A stretch of 64,000 bases of DNA from Halorubrum lacusprofundi ATCC 49239. GTDB lineage: Archaea; Halobacteriota; Halobacteria; Halobacteriales; Haloferacaceae. The stretch is taken from the NCBI RefSeq assembly GCF_000022205.1, contig NC_012030.1, forward strand, positions 62,001 to 126,000, read 5' to 3'. The notes under the pieces are model-generated. The model was not told the DNA's origin, did not search any database, and saw only the letters and a list, made by a program, of their open reading frames with translations. This document shows positions 37,926-45,668 of the stretch, in pieces. The stretch's first letter is position 1. Every line of letters begins with the position of its first letter. The translations under genes and the position numbers were made by a program.

Positions 37926-38799
37926 GGTCCTCACCAGCTTGGTCGACGCCGAGGATCCTGTTGATCCGGTCTGGGAGGCTGTCTGGAATATATGGGCTCC
38001 GGCAGGAGATGATATCGCCTCGCACTATAGTCGGGAGCCGGAAATGGTGGAATATGAACGCCTGCTTCTCGATGTCTACAGTGAGTTCTATACTGAGACA
38101 CTGACGGACAGGTGTGTAAACCAGGCCTCAATGAACGTTCCCGAGGAAGGAGCACTGATTATGATGGACTCGATGAGTGTCCGAGAGGCCTCACTCTTCG
38201 TACAGTTCTTGGAGGACAAGGCGAGTGAATTGTCAGTCGGTTACTCGTATTCTACTGTTCCTTCGGAGACGATGCCTTTCCGGGACCGAGTGGGGTACTC
38301 CGATCTGAAGAAAGAGTACAAAACTGCCCGCGTGCAGAGTCAAGAGCCATCTCTGGATGGTGACGAGCGGATAATCTGGAGCCGGTACCCTGACGCACTC
38401 CTTGAGAATATTCAGGAAGGAAGGACCAAATTGTCCTCGATCGAGGAGATGTATGAGAAGTCAGAGACAGCACTCCGTAACATTATCGACCAGCTGGATA
38501 CGGACTCCTTGGTGATTACCTCGGACCACGGGTACGCCCGCTTGGACTCCGGCCACACCTTCCAGATTTCAGATCGGCAGAAGACCAGGCTACAGGAAAC
38601 CTTCAGTGGCCGGTTCGAAAGTGTTGGAGAAGTCAATGCCTACGATCTCGTAGAAGAAGGCCTTGTTGTGGAGGCAGATGGATACTACATGCCTCTCGGA
38701 CGCTACACTTGGCCTGCAGGAGGAAAGTACTCCAACTTCCAGCACGGCGGCCTCAGCGTATCGGAATGCGTTACTCCCCGAATCAAAGTCACTCTCTAA
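37909..38799 (+). CDS. PglZ-fold (alkaline phosphatase superfamily) protein, short form
   Basis: 296 residues, far below the usual 700-900 of PglZ, so mainly the catalytic fold is present. Metal-site segments are ALIMMDSMSVREA with Asp87 and nucleophile-position Ser88, LVITSDHGYARL with Asp206-His207, and NFQHGGLSVSECVTPRI with His279; the last closely matches the QHGG-LS-E signature of PglZ. A GTG start overlaps the ATPase gene by 17 bp. PglZ proteins are obligatory in BREX and Pgl systems, and nuclease or phosphodiesterase activity has been proposed. Here it lies between the ATPase and the methylase, as expected for a BREX-like core. Confidence 0.75.
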   Translation: MKFKTEVLTSLVDAEDPVDPVWEAVWNIWAPAGDDIASHYSREPEMVEYERLLLDVYSEFYTETLTDRCVNQASMNVPEEGALIMMDSMSVREASLFVQFLEDKASELSVGYSYSTVPSETMPFRDRVGYSDLKKEYKTARVQSQEPSLDGDERIIWSRYPDALLENIQEGRTKLSSIEEMYEKSETALRNIIDQLDTDSLVITSDHGYARLDSGHTFQISDRQKTRLQETFSGRFESVGEVNAYDLVEEGLVVEADGYYMPLGRYTWPAGGKYSNFQHGGLSVSECVTPRIKVTL

Positions 38800-38804
38800 A
38801 AAAC

Positions 38805-41441
38805 ATGAGTAAGGATAATAGTCGTCGACCTATCGAGATCTCGTTCCCGATCGAGGAAGTAAACGAAATTGCGTCGAAAGAGGGCCACGCTAAACGGTAC
38901 TACAGGCCTGTCTACACGATGCACAAGTACTGGGCCAGGCGTCTGGGCTCGGTCTTCCGCACCATGCTCCTGTATTCCCTTGCGGAGGATGAGATCCATA
39001 TCAAGGAGAACGGTCAGGAGAGTTTCGAGGAGCTGCCGGATGTCGATTGGGACAATCCAGAGGCCCTGTGGGACTACTACTTGGAAGACGTCGACTTCGG
39101 AGATAAAACTGTTCTCGACCCCTTCATGGGCGGAGGAACCACGATTGTTGAGGCCCTACGGATGGGCTGCAACGTCATCGGCAGCGATCTAAATCCTGTC
39201 GCCTGGTTCACGGTGAAGAAGGAGATCGAATCCGTGGATATCGATGATCTGCAGGAGGCCTACGACGAAATTTACGAATCTGTAGGTGAGGAAATCCTCG
39301 AGTACTACCAGACTCCGTGTCCGGACTGCGATAACATGGCGGATGCGATGTACTATTTCTGGGTTAAGGAGATCGAGTGCCTGAACTGCGGCCACGATGT
39401 CCCTCTGTTCAAGGGCTATTACTTCGCTAACTCCCGTTCCTCCAACGACAGCTACAAGAATGTTCTCTGCCCGGACTGCTGGACTGTCCAGCAGACAGAC
39501 GACCATACTACGGAGACAACGTGCGTGGACGACAGCTGCGGGAATAAGTTCATGCCGAAGGAAGGGACTGCTTCAGGCCAGAACTATACCTGTCCTGATT
39601 GCGGTGTCCGGAGCAAAATCATTGACGCTACGAAACGCTTCGGGAAACCTGACTCCCAGATGTATGCGGTCGAGTACTACTGCAGTTCCTGTGACGATAA
39701 AGGATACAAAGACCCCACTGACCACGATTTAGAGCTCTACGAGAGCGCTGGCAAGGAATTAGAGGAAGAATGGGACGAACTGCCCATCCCAGAGCAGGAC
39801 CGGTACCAGGGTAGCAGTGACCGAGCCTGGAACCACGGCTACCACAAGTACCACGAGATGTTCAACGACCGGCAACTGTTGCTGCTGGGCCGGCTCCTCA
39901 ACGAGATCGACGACATCGAGGATCAGAACGTGAAGGAGTTCCTGCTCACCACGTTCTCCGCTATGCTGGAGTCGAACAACATGTTCTGCATGTACAACCG
40001 GGTGGCGAACAAGCTTGAGCCCATTTATAACTATAACACGATTATCGCCCGCCACACACCTGTTGAAGGTAATATATGGGGCAGTGAGTACGGTCGTGGC
40101 ACGTTCAAGGGGATGTTCGATAAGACGAAGGCCGCGAAGGAATGGTGTCAGAGCCCGGTCGAGAAATACATCGACGAGGACGGGAACTCTCAGGATAAGC
40201 AGATGCAGACTCCGGTAGATGGTGTCCTTGTGGATGATGCCTCTGCCCTCGGAGAGGAGGGGAATGCCTTCCTACGCTGTGGGACCTCTGAGTACCTGCC
40301 TATCGAAGACAAATCAGTAGATGCGATCATCACAGATCCTCCGTACTACGACAACGAGATGTATGCTGAGCTCTCGGACTTCTATTACGTCTGGCTTCAC
40401 GAGGTTCTCAGCGACACCTACGACCACTTCCAAGGAGAACGTACGCCGAAGAAGAGCGAGGCTGTTGTTGACCCGGCGAAGGACGTTGAGGACAAGAGAA
40501 CCGAAGAGCACTACATTGAGACACTGACCAACGTCTTCAACGAATCCCGTCGGAAACTGGCGGACGACGGTATTATGGCCTTCACATTCCACCACAAGGA
40601 GACAGAGGCCTGGGGTTCAACCCTTCAATCCGTTCTCGATGCTGACTTCTACATCAGTGCTCTCTACCCTGTGAATAGCGAGACTCGAGGAGGTACCAGG
40701 CACGGCAGAGCAACCGTCGACTACGATACTATCATCGTCTGCAGGAAACGCCAAGAAGACCCAGAAGAGGTCTCTTGGAAGTCACTTGAGGACGATATCT
40801 ACTTCCGGGCAGAGGATGAGATCGATCGTCTGGAACAAGCAGGTCGCCGTCTGACCGGGGGAGATATCTTCGTAGTGGCGATGGGGAAATGCCTGGAAAT
40901 TTTCTCGAAACACTACCCGAATGTCACCCGTGACGGAGAACAGATGGACGTGGTTGAGGCAGTTGATGCCATCAAAGAGATTGTCGACGAGCAGCTGCTT
41001 GAAGAACGGTTCCAGATCTTGAGCGAGGAGATGGATCCTCTCAGCGCAGTCTACCTGACCCATATCTTAGGCCGGGGTGAGGAGTTATCGTTCAACGCTT
41101 TGAACAAGGATCTCCGGCAGAGAGGGGTCGACGTAGCCGAACTGGTCCACGAAGATCTGTTAGAGCAGGAAGGAGACGACCTGGTCATCCTAGATCCTCT
41201 TGAACGGGCTGACCGCTTGGAGAACAAAAACAAGCCACTGTCGATTGACAAGGCTCACTACCTGTACTACCTCTTTGAGACCGACCAGTTAGCGAAGAAG
41301 TTCGGGAAATGGACGGATGAAGGAGCGATTAACGCCCTCCGCAGGCTCTCGGAAATAGAGGGAGACGATGACTATGATGATATCGCGAAGTACGTGAAGG
41401 AGCAATCGGACACCCAGCTGGAGATCGAGGACTTCAGCTGA
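38805..41441 (+). CDS. DUF1156-type DNA methyltransferase with zinc-binding insert
   Basis: 878 residues from the ATG at 38805, chosen because it lies 5 bp after the PglZ stop; the frame extends 32 codons upstream but overlaps PglZ. The N-terminal RYYRPVYTMHKYWARR (32-47) is the DUF1156 signature. The SAM-binding motif is VLDPFMGGGTTIVEA (about 103-117) and the catalytic motif TDPPYYDNEMYAELSDFYYV begins near 510. Between them are several CPDC, CLNC and CSSC pairs (about 168-300) that should bind zinc and may read DNA. Such methylases mark self DNA in defence islands, often beside DUF499 proteins. The target sequence is not predictable. Confidence 0.85.
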   Translation: MSKDNSRRPIEISFPIEEVNEIASKEGHAKRYYRPVYTMHKYWARRLGSVFRTMLLYSLAEDEIHIKENGQESFEELPDVDWDNPEALWDYYLEDVDFGDKTVLDPFMGGGTTIVEALRMGCNVIGSDLNPVAWFTVKKEIESVDIDDLQEAYDEIYESVGEEILEYYQTPCPDCDNMADAMYYFWVKEIECLNCGHDVPLFKGYYFANSRSSNDSYKNVLCPDCWTVQQTDDHTTETTCVDDSCGNKFMPKEGTASGQNYTCPDCGVRSKIIDATKRFGKPDSQMYAVEYYCSSCDDKGYKDPTDHDLELYESAGKELEEEWDELPIPEQDRYQGSSDRAWNHGYHKYHEMFNDRQLLLLGRLLNEIDDIEDQNVKEFLLTTFSAMLESNNMFCMYNRVANKLEPIYNYNTIIARHTPVEGNIWGSEYGRGTFKGMFDKTKAAKEWCQSPVEKYIDEDGNSQDKQMQTPVDGVLVDDASALGEEGNAFLRCGTSEYLPIEDKSVDAIITDPPYYDNEMYAELSDFYYVWLHEVLSDTYDHFQGERTPKKSEAVVDPAKDVEDKRTEEHYIETLTNVFNESRRKLADDGIMAFTFHHKETEAWGSTLQSVLDADFYISALYPVNSETRGGTRHGRATVDYDTIIVCRKRQEDPEEVSWKSLEDDIYFRAEDEIDRLEQAGRRLTGGDIFVVAMGKCLEIFSKHYPNVTRDGEQMDVVEAVDAIKEIVDEQLLEERFQILSEEMDPLSAVYLTHILGRGEELSFNALNKDLRQRGVDVAELVHEDLLEQEGDDLVILDPLERADRLENKNKPLSIDKAHYLYYLFETDQLAKKFGKWTDEGAINALRRLSEIEGDDDYDDIAKYVKEQSDTQLEIEDFS

Positions 41442-41480
41442 GTGATCATTGGCTAGGCAAAGGCCTGGATTTCCGATTAC

Positions 41481-41487
41481 TTTTATA
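41481..41487 (+). promoter_or_regulatory. Likely TATA box before the 132-residue gene
   Basis: TTTTATA preceded by CCGATTAC lies 33 bp before the ATG at 41520, the placement of an archaeal TATA element giving a nearly leaderless transcript. The 78-bp gap between methylase and next gene would otherwise be unexplained. It suggests that the last two genes of the block can be transcribed on their own. Confidence 0.5.
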
Positions 41488-41519
41488 CCATTTGCCAGAT
41501 TACGGGCTGCTAGAATCTG

Positions 41520-41918
41520 ATGAACTTCGATATCGGCTATCACGTCGTCAGTGAAGAGGCCTTAGAAGACGGTGATGAATTTGATGAGCGTATGAGTGTA
41601 GTCGAGTTTCTTCGCTGTGTCGACGATATGGACGATCTGCCTTACGATATCTCGGTCGTCGGTCTTGACAGCTATCTTCGAGGTGCCGAAGATCCCGAAG
41701 AGATCAGCGAGTTCATCCACGATATCCTATCCGAGCGCGTGAACTTTCTGCTGGCGAATAATCCTCGGGTGCAGTTCGTTGTCGACAACGTGGAGTACTG
41801 GGATGAGCCCGTTTTACCTGATGGTGACGAAAGAATAGAGCTGAATACGATTTTCCGTGGCAGTCTCGAACAGGTTGGCCCGGGCTGGTACTCCAGCAAT
41901 CTTAATGTGACCTCGTAG
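41520..41918 (+). CDS. Hypothetical 132-residue protein in the PIWI-PglZ block
   Basis: No family is recognised. It is strongly acidic, with a mixed alpha/beta pattern: NFDIGYHVVSEEALEDG, YDISVVGLDSYLRG, SEFIHDILSERVNFLLANNP, VQFVVDNVEYW. It starts 78 bp after the methylase behind a likely TATA box, and lies 122 bp before the Dam-like methylase. Low GC and codon use resemble the neighbouring PIWI-block genes rather than the cas operon. It may be a small accessory or regulatory protein of the system; nothing in the sequence fixes this. Confidence 0.55.
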   Translation: MNFDIGYHVVSEEALEDGDEFDERMSVVEFLRCVDDMDDLPYDISVVGLDSYLRGAEDPEEISEFIHDILSERVNFLLANNPRVQFVVDNVEYWDEPVLPDGDERIELNTIFRGSLEQVGPGWYSSNLNVTS

Positions 41919-42040
41919 AACCTGGACCTTACCCATTTACAGCGGTTTTTGCTGCTGTTCGCGCCTCAATTTTCAGGCTATCGTCGGGGGAAACGGCTAT
42001 GAAGGAAGTATTATGGTGAATCATCGTCTACGCTCTGGTC

Positions 42041-42895
42041 GTGACAGAGTCTGTGTTTCCGTTCCCGGGAGGCAAATCCTATCTAGCTCCCTGGATCATC
42101 GAGCACTTCCCGGAGCACAAATGCTACGTGGAGGTCTTTGGCGGTAGCGGTGCTGTCCTAGTGAACAAACCTGAGAGCCATACCGAAGTCTACAACGACC
42201 TAGACGGGGATCTGGTTCAGTTCTTCGAGGTACTACGGGAGAGAGAAGAGGAGCTCGTCGAGTGGCTGAACCTGACGCCGTACGCAAGGGAACAGCATCA
42301 GGAATGGAAAGAAGACTTCTACTCCGGCGAAAGGCCTGACGACCCGATAGAACGTGCAGGTCGATTCTTCTACCTTCGGTACTCTCAGTACGCTTCAAAA
42401 TACCGGACAGCTTCCGGATTCGCGGGTGCTCATCAGAGAAACAAGGCCCGGAAACTGAGAAACGCCACAGAGAAACTCCACGAATTTGCAGACCGATTCA
42501 AGAACGTTCAGATCGAGAATCTTGATTACGCCGAGGTGATCGACCGGTACGACAGCGAGGATACGTTCTTCTACTGCGATCCTCCCTACCTGGATGAGGG
42601 GGACGCTCTGTACCGGCACGAGGGAGACTTTGACCACGAACGGTTTGTCGACACCTTGACCGAAACCGAAGGCAAGTGGGCTGTCTCCTACCAGCGAGTC
42701 CCGGAAGGCCTGCAAGACTACATCATCGTGGAGAAAGGCCGTTCACAGTTTATGAACAAACAGCACGACGACGAGACCCGTTCAACCGAGGTTACGGAGC
42801 GACTCATCCTCAACTACGATCTCGATGAAGCCGGAAAATTCGAAATCGATGACACCCAGCAGACTACGCTGGAAGGCCTCAATGACGATAAGTGA
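42041..42895 (+). CDS. DNA adenine methyltransferase, Dam-like (second copy)
   Basis: 284 residues from a GTG. D12-class motifs are FPFPGGKSYLAPWI (6-19), VEVFGGSGAVLV (30-41) and CDPPYLDEG (179-187). The target-recognition part (YSQYASKYRTASGFAGAHQ) differs from Dam at 539-1408, which carries the E. coli-like CFNGL...GEFNV block, so the two enzymes probably read different sites. It is the last plus-strand gene of the block and converges with the McrC-like gene 12 bp away. It may add a second self-mark or be an independent orphan methylase. Confidence 0.8.
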   Translation: MTESVFPFPGGKSYLAPWIIEHFPEHKCYVEVFGGSGAVLVNKPESHTEVYNDLDGDLVQFFEVLREREEELVEWLNLTPYAREQHQEWKEDFYSGERPDDPIERAGRFFYLRYSQYASKYRTASGFAGAHQRNKARKLRNATEKLHEFADRFKNVQIENLDYAEVIDRYDSEDTFFYCDPPYLDEGDALYRHEGDFDHERFVDTLTETEGKWAVSYQRVPEGLQDYIIVEKGRSQFMNKQHDDETRSTEVTERLILNYDLDEAGKFEIDDTQQTTLEGLNDDK

Positions 42896-44135
42896 AAACC
42901 CAGATTCTTATTCCACGTTCAAATCGGCTCTATCAAGCATTTTTTCAAGTCCATCCTCCAGCTCCGAAGCCTGCAAGATCTTGATTTCAGATTCTGACTG
43001 CTCTTCGAGCGAAGTAGTTTGCCTGTCCAGATCTTGGACGACGAGAAGCCCGTTCCACCCGCTCCCGAAATAGTCCTCTTCGGTGTCCTCACCACCGAAG
43101 ACAAACTCTTCATCGACTCTGAGGAAGGCTAGATACTCGAGAGCTTCCTTGATCCCGGTTCTGATAGTCCCGGTGTTCGTGCTGTTTTTGACCTCCGTGA
43201 TGAGGTATTCGTAGGTCTGGGTATCTGGGTCACGGATTTCGAGGACTATGACGTCAGGCCGATTAGTGTAGTTCTGAAACTCCTTATCGAAGTACTGGTT
43301 CGAAATATCGTGGGCAACCTCCTGCACCTTCTCACTCCGGGACAGAGACCGTTCGGTGATTTTCTCCTCTGTGACAAATGAGAGATCACGGTCCGTAGCT
43401 GCTTGATCGTAGTAAAGCACCAGTTCCGGTTCGCCAGCGAATTTTGCTATCTCATTTCTTCCTGCCTGTATCGGCTTGAACTGTGCCTGCTGATCACGGA
43501 CAGATTCTAAGACAGAGACGAAACGGAAGAGTACGTACAGTTCGAACAGGGTTTCGTCATCATCGGGTGTGATCGCCGTATTGTTCAGCAGATCTTTGAT
43601 CTCTCCGTGATCCCCATCGAACAGCTTTGCCCGGGTACGAAGTAGAGATGCGGCTTCCTGATAGATAGGTTGCCGAGAGCTTTCTGCAGCAATCATCATT
43701 CTCTCTGTTGGTTCGTATGTCTCCGGAGAGCGAATCCTGCGGACGTGGACGTTCCGTTCGACGATCTGCTTTAACTCATCAATCAACTCCTCTTCTCCCC
43801 GCCACGTATCCTGCGCCCAGCCATACTCCTGCTTAATGTACTCCTCTGCCTGGTCTATTGTTTCGTAGATAATCGAGATCAACCGCTTCAAAACCAGGTT
43901 TTCCGGGGTATCGTAGTCCTCAGATCGGTTATCGCAGACGAATAGTGATGTGTCTGCTGGGTTCTGAGAGTACCGCTTCTTCATCGTTGCACCCCAGTTG
44001 ATGTGGCCATCGACGGTTCCTCTCCGTGTGCGGGAGACCGTTTTCGTTTCAGTACTTATGCTTCTCAGACGTTTCGGGAGCTCTCTAACGAAATTGACGA
44101 CGTCATTCTTCAGAATGAAGTGCAGATCAAGTAAT

Positions 44136-45534
44136 CAGTACTTCACAAAGCCGCTTAGTAAGAACGTCTGCTTGCTGAAGGTGTGTCTAAAACCAAACAA
44201 GCAGACGGTGAGATCCACGAGGACCAGCTTCTTAACTTTCTCGTCAACCGCCTTGACGAGGAAGTTTCGCTCTCGTTAGCCAATAACGCTGAAATCACTG
44301 CTGAAGACATCTATGAGGTCCTCGTCGGCGCTTGCGCCGACGGGACCTCTGTCTCTACGCTCTGTGCGTCGAGCCAGAACTCACCCGCTGGGAACACGGT
44401 CCTCTACCATCTTCGGACGAAGTTCGAGCCGGAACGGCTCGAACGAGTCGCTAACACGCTCCTGCGAAAGGATCTCGATGAATTGCTCCCCGAACAGGTG
44501 GAGGTCTGCGCAGACCTCCACCTGCGGCCCTACTACGGTGACGAAGACGACACAGACGGCCTCTATCACTCGGTAGCGAAGCGTGGAACCACTGCGTTCC
44601 ACGCCTATGCCACACTCTACGCGCGTGTGAAGAACAAACGCTACACGCTGGCGGTACGCCGTCTCAAAGACGGCGATACCGCAAGTAGTGTCCTCGCTGA
44701 GTTCTTCGGTGTCCTCGACGGCCTTGACGCCGGGGTCAAGGCCGTCTACCTTGATCGCGGATTCTACGACAGTAAGTGTCTCACGCTGCTTCAGGCGCAC
44801 AATTACGCGTACGTGATCCCGATCATCCGGTGGGGTGAGGCGATTCAGCAAGAGCTCTCGGAAGGATGGAGTCGCGTCATTCAGCATGATCTGACGGGGA
44901 AACTCGACGGTCACAGCTGGACCGTCGATTTTCCCGTCTACATCGACTGTACGTACCTAAATGGGAAGTATGACGAGAACGGTGTGGCGCGTCACGGCTA
45001 CGCCGCTGACGCGCCGTTCATCGACTCACCACGGGACGCTCGATACCACTACTCGAAACGCTTCGGTATCGAGTCAAGCTATCGCTTGTTTGAGCAAGCG
45101 ATAGCGACAACGACAACACGAGATCCAACGGTACGGCTGCTGTACGTGGTGGTGAGTCTCCTCTTACAGAACGTCTGGCGGTACCTTCACTACGAGTATG
45201 TGGCGACGCCCCGCCGAGGCGGGCGTCGCCTCTGGTGGTGGCCGTACAAGGAGTTCGTCAATATGATTCGACGAGCTGCGTGGACGGCCCTCGCGGTGCG
45301 TCGGGCCGTCCCCGCGAATCGGCCACCTGACGACCGATTCCACCGCTAACCACCGACCGAGCAAGCCAGCGGAGTGAGTGGCGACGCTGTCGCGTCGGCG
45401 GCTGACCGCCGCCGACAGCGACAGCTCTCCGTCGATCCGTCCGTAATTCTCTCGTCGAGACCGTCAGTACAACCGCTTCGACACAGAACTCAGGCCGCAG
45501 AAACAGCTAGCCGAGGATGCTTTGTGAGGTACTG
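44136..45534 (+). mobile_element. ISH3-family insertion sequence, copy B, with 5-bp target duplication
   Basis: 1399 bp between CAGTACTTCACAAAGC and the complement of CAGTACCTCACAAAGC. Directly outside lie GTAAT (44131-44135) and GTAAT (45535-45539), a perfect 5-bp target duplication as expected for ISH3. It sits in the McrC-like gene in the opposite orientation to copies A, C and D. The intact duplication and reconstructable host gene show that this insertion is recent. Confidence 0.95.
44183..45349 (+). CDS. ISH3-family DDE transposase (copy B)
   Basis: 388 residues with the same translation as the transposases of copies A and C. The start at 44183 lies 47 bp inside the left end. The frame is intact. 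Because this copy has a clean target duplication, it or an identical sister was active recently. Its insertion silences the McrC-like nuclease gene. Confidence 0.9.
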   Translation: MSKTKQADGEIHEDQLLNFLVNRLDEEVSLSLANNAEITAEDIYEVLVGACADGTSVSTLCASSQNSPAGNTVLYHLRTKFEPERLERVANTLLRKDLDELLPEQVEVCADLHLRPYYGDEDDTDGLYHSVAKRGTTAFHAYATLYARVKNKRYTLAVRRLKDGDTASSVLAEFFGVLDGLDAGVKAVYLDRGFYDSKCLTLLQAHNYAYVIPIIRWGEAIQQELSEGWSRVIQHDLTGKLDGHSWTVDFPVYIDCTYLNGKYDENGVARHGYAADAPFIDSPRDARYHYSKRFGIESSYRLFEQAIATTTTRDPTVRLLYVVVSLLLQNVWRYLHYEYVATPRRGGRRLWWWPYKEFVNMIRRAAWTALAVRRAVPANRPPDDRFHR

Positions 45535-45668
45535 GTAATAGTCTGTAGTCCTCGAACCGTTCGTCGAGATCTTCAGGCTTTATTTCACGAGCAACTTGAT
45601 GCTCTTCGAACGACCCAGCCATTACATAGGAAATGATATCCTGGCTGAGTTGGTCGATAATTGCTTCT

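Noticed and set aside
33898-42895. Calling the block a standard BREX or DISARM system
   Set aside because: BrxA, BrxB, PglX and BrxL are not seen, nor are the DISARM helicase, DUF1998 or PLD genes; only the ATPase, PglZ and methylase parts fit.
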